Below are positions 17,586 to 26,302 of a stretch of DNA of 64,000 nucleotides, one piece after another (position 1 is the first letter of the stretch; every line of letters starts with the position of its first letter). Source of the stretch: Paraburkholderia piptadeniae (GTDB lineage Bacteria; Pseudomonadota; Gammaproteobacteria; Burkholderiales; Burkholderiaceae); contig NZ_CYGY02000063.1 of the NCBI RefSeq assembly GCF_900007165.1, forward strand, positions 73,941-137,940. The letters are read 5' to 3'. The translations under genes were made by a program, and so were the position numbers. Under the pieces are notes generated by a model that was not told the DNA's origin, searched no databases, and saw only the letters and a list, made by a program, of their open reading frames with translations.

Positions 17586-18380
17586 TCAGCGACCAACGAA
17601 GGTGGGTTTGCGCTTTTCCTGGAAAGCCTGAAGGCCTTCCGCGGCGTCGCGAGTGTGCATCAGCGCGGCCTGAGCAATCGCTTCAAGCTCGACCGTCTGT
17701 TCATAGGTATGCCCTTCATCGAGGATTTTCTTGCTTGCCTTGAATGCTTGCGTTGGACCACTGATGATGGAAGCGAGCAATTTGTTAGAGACGGATTCCA
17801 GATCCGGGGCAGCAACGGCGCGATTAACCAGGCCGATCCGAGCTGCTTCCAGTCCTGAAAACAGCCGGCCGGTGAAAATCAACTCAGCCGCCCGCGCACG
17901 GCCGAGGCGTTCACGCAGCTCATAATGCCCGCCCGAATCCATGACCAGACCGATATTCCGAAACGGGCTTCCGAGCAAGGCCGTCTCGGCGACATAGGCG
18001 ATGTCGCAAGAAAGCGCAAGACCAAAGCCAAATCCCAGCGCCGGGCCTTCGATCTGCGCAACGGTCGGGATTGGGCACTGACGAACGGCGGCCAGCACTG
18101 GATTGATCTGGTCTCTCAAGACATGGAGTGTGTCGTCGTTCTTTGGATCGACATCTGAAAGATCGCGCCCCGCGCAGAAGCTTCCGCCGCTGCCGCGGAT
18201 AAGAATGGCGCGGCTACCGCTGGAGCGAGCCTCCTTGACCGCGGCGGCAATCTCCTGCATGCCTTCGATGGTCAAGCTGTTCTTCTTCCGAGGACGATTC
18301 ATGGTAATGGTGGTCAGCCCAGCATCGTGTACAGCGATGATCGACTCGCTCTGGGCACCGACTTTTTCGATAGTGGTCAA
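17586..18380 (-). CDS. Enoyl-CoA hydratase/isomerase, PaaG-like
   Basis: A 264-residue crotonase. Oxyanion-hole segments are GGSFCAGRDLSD and GPALGFGFGLALS. The usual first catalytic Glu of hydratases is missing. Instead the sequence reads FRNIGLVMDSGG, with an Asp at the second acidic position, as in PaaG, the isomerase that opens ring-1,2-epoxyphenylacetyl-CoA to an oxepin. The start is TTG with a GGAGA ribosome site, and it overlaps the stop of the MaoC gene by four bases (TTGA). In an operon with a CoA ligase and a diiron oxygenase, a PaaG-like epoxide isomerase is a coherent assignment. Confidence 0.88.
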   Translation of the reverse strand: MTTIEKVGAQSESIIAVHDAGLTTITMNRPRKKNSLTIEGMQEIAAAVKEARSSGSRAILIRGSGGSFCAGRDLSDVDPKNDDTLHVLRDQINPVLAAVRQCPIPTVAQIEGPALGFGFGLALSCDIAYVAETALLGSPFRNIGLVMDSGGHYELRERLGRARAAELIFTGRLFSGLEAARIGLVNRAVAAPDLESVSNKLLASIISGPTQAFKASKKILDEGHTYEQTVELEAIAQAALMHTRDAAEGLQAFQEKRKPTFVGR

Positions 18381-18832
18381 TTGGCTATCTCCTTACAGGC
18401 CATCAATATCTGCAGATCGCTTGTCATGACCATGATCCCGTTCTGATTCACCATGTTCCATGCCAGGCGAACGACACCGTCACGCTTTTCCCGTTTTGTT
18501 TCCGTGGAAAGGACCCGGGCTTCAAGGTGAAGCGTGTCACCGATATAGGTTGGGGCCGTGAAGCGAAGGTTGTCGGTTCCGTAGTTGGCGATGATTGCCG
18601 GGGCGTCCGGCGGTATACCCAGGCCTGCCGCGTAAGCCAGGACCAGAAGCCCCGGCGTGATGCGTTGACCAAAACGCGTCTGCGCGGCGTAGTGGGCATC
18701 GGTATGCAACACATACCAGTCTCCGGTCAGTGCGCACCATTGCACAATGTCGCACTCCGTGATCGTCCGGCCACGGGTAACCATCGATTCGTCGACTTGA
18801 ATCTCGTCGAAGTATTTCGTCAAGAAAGACAA
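18377..18832 (-). CDS. MaoC-like hot-dog dehydratase/hydratase
   Basis: About 151 residues with the MaoC signature: a DWYVLHTDAHYAAQTRFGQRI-type segment holding the Asp and His of the hydratase site, then the hot-dog beta strands. Family members hydrate or dehydrate enoyl-CoA thioesters. I chose the TTG at 18832 because AAGGAGG lies a few bases before it; the frame is open a little further upstream. It overlaps the PaaG-like gene, so the two are translationally coupled and probably act in succession. Confidence 0.82.
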   Translation of the reverse strand: MSFLTKYFDEIQVDESMVTRGRTITECDIVQWCALTGDWYVLHTDAHYAAQTRFGQRITPGLLVLAYAAGLGIPPDAPAIIANYGTDNLRFTAPTYIGDTLHLEARVLSTETKREKRDGVVRLAWNMVNQNGIMVMTSDLQILMACKEIAN

Positions 18833-18900
18833 TCTCGCCTCCTTACCAGCATGTCCCAAAATGACCGTGCATACGGTCGATGATATTTATTGGCATCGAT

Positions 18901-20028
18901 TCAGGAGCCGCCGAGATGCGCAATCGACGACTGACTCACACCCCAGCCGGCAAGCACAGCCAGGCATCGCTCCGGTGTACTGTCGTCCGGAGCACCGGCG
19001 AGCGAGCCAGTCCGCGAGAACCTCGGCGCGGCGCCTGGCGAGATTCCGGCGGCGGACACCGAATACGTTGCACGAGCACGGTTGTGCTCATGTGCAGGCG
19101 CCTCATCCAGCTCCAGTACCGGTGTTACACACGCATCTGCCTCCTCGAACAGCCTAGTCCAGGACTCGCGCGTCTTGCGCAGAAACACCTTGGCGACGAT
19201 CTCTTTCTGAACGGGCCACAGGTCGCGACGCCACTGTGCCTGCATCACAGCGTCGTCGATTCCGCAAACGCGGAGAAAAACCCTGTAAAAATCCGGCTCG
19301 ATCGCGCCAACGGCCATGTACCGACCATCGGCACACTCATAAGTGCTATAAAAGGGAGCCCCACCATCGAGCAGGTTGCTTTCACGCTCATTTCGCCACG
19401 TGCCCATGTTCCTCAAGCTGAGAATCATGGCTAGTTGCAAAGCACATCCGTCGATCATGGCGGCATCGACAACCTGGCCGCGTCCGGATGTCCTCTTTTC
19501 GAGCAGTGCTGAGAGCATACCCACCGTAAGGAGCATCCCACCGCCACCGAAGTCGGCCACGAGGTTCAGTGGCGGCAAAGGACCGGAATTCTTGCGGCCA
19601 ATGGCGGATAAGGCACCCGACAATCCGAGATAATTGATGTCATGCCCTACCCTGCCAGCAAGCGGTCCGTCCTGCCCCCAGCCCGTGACGCGACCAAAGA
19701 CCAGCCCCGGATTGAGCGTCATGCAATCCTTTGGCCCGAGGCCGAGACGTTCCATCACGCCGGGACGATATCCCTCGATCAGGCCATCAGCCTTGCAGAT
19801 CAGCTCGTGAACGATTTCTTTGTCCCGGGCATTCTTCAGGTTGAGTTCCAGACTGACGCGACCTCGATTGAGTATGTCGGAAGCCTCATCGATCAGCGGC
19901 TTTTCGTGGCCCGGCTTGCGCGTGATACGTATGACTTCCGCGCCCATGTCGGCGAGCATCATGCCGCAAAAAGGCGCCGGACCGAGGCCTGCCATTTCGA
20001 TGAAGCGATATCCGGAAAGCGCGCCCAT
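18901..20028 (-). CDS. Family III CoA transferase (CaiB/BaiF type)
   Basis: A 375-residue enzyme starting MGALSGYRFIEMAGLGPAPF, with the ADMGAEVIRI strand and the FNRGRVSLELNLK-like segment (here LNRGRVSLEL), followed by GYRPGVMERLGLGP. Family members transfer CoA between carboxylates through an active-site Asp or act as 2-methylacyl-CoA racemases. The Asp expected after the small catalytic loop is plausibly in the GRVGHDINYLGLSG stretch, the usual position. It follows the oxygenase gene by six bases. It may recycle CoA or epimerise a methyl-branched intermediate. Confidence 0.87.
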   Translation of the reverse strand: MGALSGYRFIEMAGLGPAPFCGMMLADMGAEVIRITRKPGHEKPLIDEASDILNRGRVSLELNLKNARDKEIVHELICKADGLIEGYRPGVMERLGLGPKDCMTLNPGLVFGRVTGWGQDGPLAGRVGHDINYLGLSGALSAIGRKNSGPLPPLNLVADFGGGGMLLTVGMLSALLEKRTSGRGQVVDAAMIDGCALQLAMILSLRNMGTWRNERESNLLDGGAPFYSTYECADGRYMAVGAIEPDFYRVFLRVCGIDDAVMQAQWRRDLWPVQKEIVAKVFLRKTRESWTRLFEEADACVTPVLELDEAPAHEHNRARATYSVSAAGISPGAAPRFSRTGSLAGAPDDSTPERCLAVLAGWGVSQSSIAHLGGS

Positions 20029-20034
20029 GACTGT

Positions 20035-21066
20035 TTAGAAGACCGGGATGATGTCATCCCAATCAATCGCCGTGATTTCCTGTCCCTGAATGCCCACTTC
20101 CGGAATCGCCGGGAACGCAATCCCGTATTTGTCGAGCAGGCCCTTCAGGTTGAGCATCGACTTGCGCCAGTTTTCCTTCTTTTGCTCGTAGTCCGGAATG
20201 AAGAACCCGGCCGCCCGAGCGATCGCCTCAGATTCGCGCTGCGTTGCTATGAAGTCGGACGGCAAGTCCCAGAATTCGGGCGGCGGTTCGAACAGGACAG
20301 CAGACAGGAACAGATAGCCGGCCCGGATCTGCTTTGTGATGATCGCAGCATCCTCCTGCGGCAGATTCGGGTAGTCGCGTTCCATCAGCGTCATGCAAAT
20401 AGCCATATGACGCGCTTCGTCGCGCCCGATGCTACGGAAGGCCTCCTTGAAAAGGATTTCCTTGCAGCCATTGGCCATCTGATGGAAGATCGACGCGGCC
20501 GCGATCTCGCCCATCATGAAAGACGAGAACAAAACCGCCAGACTATATTTGGGCACCGCCTTCTTGTAGCCGTTCCAGTAACGCGCGCCGTTGTGATAAA
20601 GCCAATGAACATTGCGCTTCAGACGACGCCCCAGTTCGGTCTTCGGTTCGTAATCCAGAGCGCTGGACACACCGCCAAGCAGCTTCTCGACCATCATGCC
20701 GCAGACCACTTCGTGGTTCATTTCGTCACGGGTGATTGAGAAGAAGGCGCGACGAACAGGATCTTCCTCATGCTCTTCGAAGGTCTTGATCACGGCGGCC
20801 GCGAAGACGGGGGGCCCAGAACCGTCGAAAACCCCCAGCAACGTCCACCAGTAGGCGATTGCTTCGCGCTGCTCCCACGAGTACTGCTCAAAGCTCAATG
20901 AATCCCAGGGCAACTTCTTCGGGTCCCATGCATCCCTTAGCGAGGCGTCCCAGACCTCTTCCAGTTTCATGGTCTTGCGATCCCACCGAACTGGAAAAAT
21001 ATTCGGCTCGGTGATTGGCGGCGGCAGCTCCATCGTGTCGGCGATGGCTTCCTTGTTCATCGACAT
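20035..21066 (-). CDS. Ferritin-like diiron oxygenase (R2-like)
   Basis: A 343-residue helical protein with a double diiron motif. ITRDEMNHEVV sits in the first half and IGRDEARHMAIC in the second, with further acidic helices (FEEHEED and FMMGEIAAAS) that can supply the remaining ligands. This is the layout of ribonucleotide-reductase-R2-like oxygenases and oxidases. It is shorter than benzoyl-CoA epoxidase BoxB and is not a PaaA/PaaC sequence. It is the first gene behind the operator pair and pairs with the 2Fe-2S/FAD reductase of the operon. The start at 21066 has GGAGGG eight bases before it. It is the likely ring- or chain-oxygenating enzyme; the substrate is unknown. Confidence 0.82.
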   Translation of the reverse strand: MSMNKEAIADTMELPPPITEPNIFPVRWDRKTMKLEEVWDASLRDAWDPKKLPWDSLSFEQYSWEQREAIAYWWTLLGVFDGSGPPVFAAAVIKTFEEHEEDPVRRAFFSITRDEMNHEVVCGMMVEKLLGGVSSALDYEPKTELGRRLKRNVHWLYHNGARYWNGYKKAVPKYSLAVLFSSFMMGEIAAASIFHQMANGCKEILFKEAFRSIGRDEARHMAICMTLMERDYPNLPQEDAAIITKQIRAGYLFLSAVLFEPPPEFWDLPSDFIATQRESEAIARAAGFFIPDYEQKKENWRKSMLNLKGLLDKYGIAFPAIPEVGIQGQEITAIDWDDIIPVF

Positions 21067-21090
21067 GCGTTTCCCTCCCTTGTACGAAGA

Positions 21091-21155
21091 ATTACCCGTC
21101 CAGACGGTCAATCTATGAGTCAAAATGTATCATTGGCCGTCTGGACGGTCAATTA
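21091..21155 (-). promoter_or_regulatory. Operon promoter with two TetR-type operators
   Basis: Two copies of the palindrome CCGTCYRGACGG occur at 21096-21107 and 21137-21148, each within a longer TTGACCGTC context, with centres 41 bases apart. Reading leftward, TTGACC (21152-21147) and TACATT (21129-21124) form a sigma-70 promoter with a 17-base spacer. One operator overlaps the -35/spacer and the other lies just downstream of the expected start. This fits repression by the TetR protein encoded immediately upstream. Confidence 0.8.
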
Positions 21156-21169
21156 ATTTGCAAAAAAAT

Positions 21170-21757
21170 TCAGAGCACCCCATGCAGGCACAGGTCCACG
21201 GCCTTGCTGGCAAGGGATGAGAGGCTCAGTGCGCCCTCGGGCTCGTACCACGTATGTGTCCAGTTCAACATTCCGTAGATAAGCATGGCATGAGCGGATG
21301 TATTCAGACGTGCCTTGAACCTCTCGGGGTTCAGTTCCTTGAGGACGGCACCGAGTTGCTGAACCAGTTGATGCTCCGAGCCCCGAACATCTGCCAGCAC
21401 CGCTTCGGGCAAATATTCAGCGTCCGTGAGCAGCACCTTGTGACGATCCCGCATGCCAAAGTAGTAGTTCAGGTGAGCGAGAACATATTTCCGAAGTTTC
21501 TCTTCCGGAGGAAGCTTCGACCCGGTAATGTCGCGCGCAATCGTCAACAGACCGTTGACATGCTCCAGCAACATTTCCGAAAGCATCGCCTCCTTCGACG
21601 GGAAGTAGTGGTACATCCGCGACTTCGACGCGCCGGACGCAGCCCCGATGTCGATGATGTTCGCGTTCCGGAAGCCCTTTTCCGCAAAGACGCGCGCCGC
21701 TGCAGCCAGGATTGCCGCCTTAACGTCGTCGAAATTGTCTGCTCGAGTTCGTGCCAT
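21170..21757 (-). CDS. TetR/AcrR-family transcriptional regulator
   Basis: A 195-residue repressor. Residues about 12-58 are the TetR helix-turn-helix (ILAAAARVFAEKGFRNANI, then ASGASKSRMYHYFPSKEAM), followed by an all-helical ligand domain of normal length. It lies upstream of the operon in the same direction, separated by the operator-bearing gap, so it probably controls the ten-gene operon and is relieved by a pathway CoA thioester. That ligand is an inference; several catabolic TetR repressors bind acyl- or aryl-CoA. Confidence 0.92.
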   Translation of the reverse strand: MARTRADNFDDVKAAILAAAARVFAEKGFRNANIIDIGAASGASKSRMYHYFPSKEAMLSEMLLEHVNGLLTIARDITGSKLPPEEKLRKYVLAHLNYYFGMRDRHKVLLTDAEYLPEAVLADVRGSEHQLVQQLGAVLKELNPERFKARLNTSAHAMLIYGMLNWTHTWYEPEGALSLSSLASKAVDLCLHGVL

Positions 21758-22041
21758 ACTTGGATCGTGGTCCCAGAAACTGCCGCAATTATAGCGAAAA
21801 CCCTATCCAAGACCGCCAATCCACCGCCCCTGCACCGCAAAAAATTCGGGCAACTCAGGAACCTCGTATTTCGGACGCTCACGTTCGACATCGATTCGCG
21901 TACGTGGTGCGCGAATTCAGGCGCCGCTGGCTGAACCGTCGCGGGCAATCGCGGGCAGATCGCGGACGACGGCGGCGCGGGCAAGCCGACGGCTCGAGGC
22001 GCGAGCGTTTCTGACGCTTTACGCGCCTTTACTGCGGGCGA

Positions 22042-22605
22042 GTGGATCTGGTTGGAGTCATTGCTGATGGGCCTGAATGGCCGCACGGGTGGACGGCATC
22101 CGCTGCGGAGCGACTGCGCTTTCTGCTCGATTTTGGTTATGCAACCGGCCTACGCGCCGGCGAACTCGTCGGCGCCACGCTTGGCGGCATCGAATCGGCG
22201 CGCACGACGAGCGCTCGCGGCGCGGTAAGGATGCGAACCCCGGCAAGGTCGTTCTCCCATCACTGGCGAGCGAAGCGTTGGACCAGTACCTTCGCAGCGC
22301 GCGCTACACGTGAGTCGGGCACGCTGGACGCATGACACGCCGCTCACCGGCAACCTGGAGGACGAGGGCGGCATTACCACGCCGCGACTGCGGGACGTGC
22401 TACGCCGCTTCTTCCGGACTGCGCCTGACGCCATTGAGTCCGATCATCGATGCTCGCCGACAAATTGCGGGCGAGCCACGCCGCACTGGATGAGGCACAC
22501 ACATGCCACCCATGCACTCGCGCGGGGCGCGACGTTCACCACCGTACGCGAAAACTCGCGCCACGCGTCGGTCACAACCACGATATTCTCACGTCGGCAG
22601 CCGGG
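22042..22605 (+). pseudogene. Tyrosine recombinase (integrase) remnant
   Basis: Read in more than one frame, the DNA gives LRFLLDFGYATGLRAGEL (the first catalytic-Arg region), a middle segment, and then PHWMRHTHATHALARG with HASVTTT (the His-x-x-Arg and final His-containing blocks). These belong to one tyrosine recombinase, broken by frameshifts and lacking a clean start. It directly precedes a Tn3-type transposase remnant, and some Tn3 relatives carry such a recombinase for cointegrate resolution. Confidence 0.65.
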
Positions 22606-23318
22606 ATGACGACTGTCCACGAAACCATCTACCCCATCCTGCCGGCTGCGCCGAGCACAGCCGAGCTGAGAGCAGCGTTCACGCCAACCTCGCCGAAAAT
22701 ACTTGGTGCGCCGACAATCCCCGGCAGGAATCGATGGCTGTCCTGATTATGGTCCATATGAAGCTACTGCAGCGGCTCAGCTACTTCCCAATGTTGTCGG
22801 ACGTGCCGGTTGCGATCATCGACCACATTCGCATCGCACTGCGGGCACGCCCGCTGTCTCGGACGGCAATCTCGCGCTACGATCAGTCCGGCACCTGGAT
22901 TCGTCACCAAAAGGTGCTCCGTTCTTATCTCGGCATTTGAGCGTTCGATCCCGACGAGGAAACAGCGTGGCTGGCCAAGCTCGCACGCGAGGAAGCCCAA
23001 ACGAAAACCGAGCTGCCCGATATCGTCAACGTCCCGATCGACGATCTGGTGCGCACGCCGCTACGAGCCTCCGTCGCTCGCTATGCGCTTGCCGTGCTCT
23101 TCATCCAGGCGCAGCTTCAGAAGGCGCTCGACGACGTGACCGAGATCTTCATAAAGGTGATGCGCAAGTACTCATCTTGTGCGAACGTCAGCATCAATCT
23201 GCTGATGGGCGAACGCAACGCGGCCCGAAAGCGGAAACACAAACTTGTAATTCAGATGTACAGAATGAAATCCGTGTCGACGCATTGTCGTGACTGCGCC
23301 AATTATGCGATAGGTTGA
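22606..23318 (+). pseudogene. tnpA: Tn3-family transposase remnant (N-terminal third)
   Basis: Starts MTTVHETIYPILPAA and, after a frameshift, continues MKLLQRLSYFPMLSDVP, then ISRYDQSGTWIRHQKVLRSYLG. After a stop it continues with AWLAKLAREEAQTKTELPDI. This is the DUF4158 N-terminal region of Tn3-family transposases; the catalytic DDE part is absent. It reads rightward, away from the catabolic operon, whereas the homologous fragment at 12124 reads leftward, also away from it. Confidence 0.65.
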
Positions 23319-23556
23319 GCCGGAATTGTCAGGAATGAGACAGAGCGAAGCGTCGAAGCAGCGTCGGCAGTGCCGTACTCACGTGGCACGGATCTGGCGT
23401 CGATCGACTCACAGATGCCGCGAAGGTGCATCGCAAGTAGCTCGATCATTGTCGCCTCCAGTCGCACCGGCCCCCGCCGGCCATGCAAATCGCGATCTTT
23501 GAAAGTCGCAATCAAGTCGGAAGCCCCGTGTTCTTAAAGACTCGGCGAAGTCGCAC

Positions 23557-24528
23557 TTGCCGAAACGATACCGGTCAACTAGCCAAGAATCTAATCCGTC
23601 AATGAACTTTTCCCCAAGATCCTCGCCGTCATCATTGGTATTCGAACGTTCCACGAGCCTGCAGCGTGTATTGGTAGAACCGTTTGCGGCAGGCATCGCA
23701 TGTAATAATCTCAAGGCATTTCTTGCAGATCCAAACGTTTCGTCTCGACACTGCGATACTTGCATCGGTGTAATCCGCTCGCCTTCGTCGCGCACAGCCG
23801 TTAATAGTGACCGAATGGTGGTTGTGCCCAAAAGAGCGACCGTCGACTTCGAATCTTCTTTGGGCGCTGGCACGGAGCATAGACTACTTCGTTGCGTCAC
23901 TGCGAGCGCAAGTGACTTAATCCCGCTCACTCCGGAGACGTCACTCTCCGACGCGCTTCTAATCGACCCTTTGAGCATCCCCCTAAAGATCTGTAGGAAT
24001 TTCGTTGTCTCGGTTGGCAGCTGCAACGTAATGCTGATCGGCCGAGACTATAGGGTGCTCCTGTTTGCGATTGTATTGCACGAACTCCACAGGCCGCGAC
24101 AGATCATTGTCATCGGAAGCCAGCGAGATCATGCAACCCTTCGGAGAATTTCTGATTATGGATTCAGTTGCTATGTCGATAGTCAAGTTCCGAGGTTAAC
24201 ACTTAGGGGGGACATCGCTATCGATACCGTTGCGACCAGGTGGTCCAAGGGCGTTGCAGCCAAAGCATTGAAGCAAGCAGGCGGTCTTCTCATCGACGGT
24301 TCAGATCAGGCCCTATGCGTAGGGCGCGTAAGTGCAAAGGCTAGCGGCTCCGGAGACCCCAGACGTCTTTCAATTGTCGACTACGCGAATTCGAATTCTT
24401 TCATCCACGAAAATAAAAACCTTTTTGATGGGATTGTCGGTGAATCAATTACGATTCGCGCTGGGAGAGATCTGATGTTTACGCCGAAAAATTACGGTTT
24501 GCTTTGCGGTGTAATTTTATCGGAGTAA
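23557..24528 (+). CDS. Divergent MDR dehydrogenase-like protein
   Basis: A 323-residue open frame. Residues about 39-55 (VEPFAAGIACNNLKAFL) align with the first Cys-containing strand of medium-chain dehydrogenases, and LIPLTPETSLSDALLIDPL with the linker before the Rossmann domain. The key motifs are eroded: the zinc-binding Gly-His-Glu and the Gly-x-Gly-x-x-Gly nucleotide loop are not recognisable (LIGRDYRVLL at the latter place). It may be a degenerate enzyme or one with a changed role. It reads in the same direction as the carboxylase/HMG-CoA reductase cluster, about 270 bases ahead of it. A pseudogene that has stayed open by chance is possible. Confidence 0.4.
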   Translation: MPKRYRSTSQESNPSMNFSPRSSPSSLVFERSTSLQRVLVEPFAAGIACNNLKAFLADPNVSSRHCDTCIGVIRSPSSRTAVNSDRMVVVPKRATVDFESSLGAGTEHRLLRCVTASASDLIPLTPETSLSDALLIDPLSIPLKICRNFVVSVGSCNVMLIGRDYRVLLFAIVLHELHRPRQIIVIGSQRDHATLRRISDYGFSCYVDSQVPRLTLRGDIAIDTVATRWSKGVAAKALKQAGGLLIDGSDQALCVGRVSAKASGSGDPRRLSIVDYANSNSFIHENKNLFDGIVGESITIRAGRDLMFTPKNYGLLCGVILSE

Positions 24529-24607
24529 GAAAGGGGATCCAGCAACGGTTTGCAGGACATCGTTTGCAGATGAATGCGAGTATATCTCTCGCCCCATCCC
24601 AAATTTC

Positions 24608-24805
24608 GTGATAGAAGCGGCGGCTGCGATCAAAATGGCGTCAATTCCAGCGGCGCAACTTTTGGACACGCTAATCTTGGATCTGAGTTGGCGGCGGGGA
24701 ATCGGCTTAAACCGACACGGTGGGATTTTTTTCGTGAACCACTGCTTTGGAGCCATACAACTGGCGACGACAGTAGCTTGCCGCCTGAGAGAGCAAGAGC
24801 AATGA
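24608..24805 (+). pseudogene. Possible thiolase C-terminal scrap
   Basis: A 65-residue frame whose end (RHGGIFFVNHCFGAIQLATT, then CRLREQ) resembles the Asn-x-x-Gly-Gly...Gly-His-Pro...Gly-Ala-x-Gly-Ala C-terminal block of thiolases with several mismatches. It ends in an ATGA overlap with the carboxylase gene, which suggests that a coupled upstream gene once stood here. Weak evidence. Confidence 0.3.
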
Positions 24806-26292
24806 GCGTCAAGTCTCAACGTTTTCCCGTGCTCGACGCACGTCCAATGAACGCGCGAGAAGCCATCGCGATGCTCGTCGATCCTGGCACGTTCATCGAG
24901 ACGCATCGCCTCGTCGAACACGACTCGCGTCACTTTGGCGCTGAACGCCGCACCGTGCCGGGCGACGGTCTGATCACCGGCCATGGAAAAATCGATGGCC
25001 GCACCGTTCTCATATACGCGCACGATCGCGCGTTCCTGAGCGGCAGTTCCAGTCGAATGCACGCCGTCAAAATGTCCAACCTCCTTGATCTCGCGCTGCG
25101 CATTGGCGCCCCGATTATTGGGCTGAACGAATCCTCTGGCATCAGGATCCACGAAGGGGTGGATGCGGGAGTCCAGTTTGCCGATGTGTTCTACAAGACT
25201 GTGAAGGCATCGGGTGTTGTGCCACAGATCTCTGTGATATTCGGTGACTGCGCCGGCGGTGCGTCTTATACGCCCGCGTTGACCGACTTCATTATCATGG
25301 CCGGCGATGATGCTTCAATGTTTCTGACCGGGCCATCCGTCATTCGGGCCGCAACCGGCGAAAGTGTGACCAACGCCGAGATTGGTGGTAGTCGCATGCA
25401 CGTTCAGGTAACTGGTCTTGCCCATTTTCGCGCGGAAGGACGACCTCACGCCGTCGCCCTCGCGCGTGACCTGCTCGGCTATCTTCCCCAGAACAACACC
25501 ACCCGCCCGCCGTTCAGGGATGAGGGCGATATAGCGTACCGCGCCACCGGCAAGCTCGAATTTGTTATCCCGTCAGAGAAATCTGAACCATATAGCGTAC
25601 TCGATGTGATACAGGAAATTGTCGATAACGGTCAATTCCTGGAAATTCAGCAAGAATTCGCTCGGAATATCGTTTGTGCTTTCGCCCATCTCGCAGGCCG
25701 GTGCATCGGTATTGTCGCCAACCAGCCCGCCTTCAAGGGTGGGTGTCTGGACGTTAGCGCATCCATCAAGGCGGCCCGATTCGTAAGGATGTGCGATTCA
25801 TTTGACATACCGCTCCTTACGCTTATTGACGTGCCTGGCTATCTTCCTGGTCTTGAGCAGGAAACCGGCGGCATTATCGGAGCGGGCGCGAAGCTGTTGC
25901 ATGCGTACTGCGAGGCCAACGTTCCGAAAATCGCCATCGTGCTGCGCAAGGCGTATGGTGGGGCCTACCCAACTCTCGCGAACGCGTCGGCGACGGATTT
26001 CATTTTTGCCTTACCCCAATCGGAAATTGCGGTCATGGGGCCGGAGGGTGCCGTTTCTGTGATCTTCAAACGGGAACTCGAGAACGTCGGACAGGCGGCG
26101 GCACGGCGCCTCGAACTGATCGAGGAATATCGCGAGGCTCATGCGAGCAGCATGTATTCCGCTCGGAAGGGATATATCGACAACATCGTTGCTCTGCAAG
26201 AAGTGCGGAACACGCTCATATCGAGCTTCGAACTTCTAGCCGAGAAAATATCGAGTACACCGCTACGTCGCCACTCGAACATTCAACTGTGA
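24802..26292 (+). CDS. Acyl-CoA carboxylase, carboxyltransferase subunit (propionyl-CoA carboxylase beta-like)
   Basis: A 496-residue crotonase-fold carboxyltransferase that moves CO2 from biotin to an acyl-CoA. Features are GDGLITGHGKIDGRTV near the start, the oxyanion segments FGDCAGGASYTPALTDF and later RKAYGGAYPTLAN, and the DVPGYLPG block. All are typical of PccB-like beta subunits. The start at 24802 has a GAGAGAGC purine stretch before it and overlaps an upstream frame (ATGA). With the biotin carboxylase and biotin carrier encoded two and three genes downstream it forms a complete three-subunit carboxylase. The acyl-CoA preference cannot be read reliably. Confidence 0.92.
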   Translation: MSVKSQRFPVLDARPMNAREAIAMLVDPGTFIETHRLVEHDSRHFGAERRTVPGDGLITGHGKIDGRTVLIYAHDRAFLSGSSSRMHAVKMSNLLDLALRIGAPIIGLNESSGIRIHEGVDAGVQFADVFYKTVKASGVVPQISVIFGDCAGGASYTPALTDFIIMAGDDASMFLTGPSVIRAATGESVTNAEIGGSRMHVQVTGLAHFRAEGRPHAVALARDLLGYLPQNNTTRPPFRDEGDIAYRATGKLEFVIPSEKSEPYSVLDVIQEIVDNGQFLEIQQEFARNIVCAFAHLAGRCIGIVANQPAFKGGCLDVSASIKAARFVRMCDSFDIPLLTLIDVPGYLPGLEQETGGIIGAGAKLLHAYCEANVPKIAIVLRKAYGGAYPTLANASATDFIFALPQSEIAVMGPEGAVSVIFKRELENVGQAAARRLELIEEYREAHASSMYSARKGYIDNIVALQEVRNTLISSFELLAEKISSTPLRRHSNIQL

Positions 26293-26302
26293 GGGACACG
26301 AC

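Noticed and set aside
19642..20739. A 365-residue rightward frame
   Set aside because: Antisense to the CoA transferase and diiron oxygenase genes; composition is that of a shadow frame.
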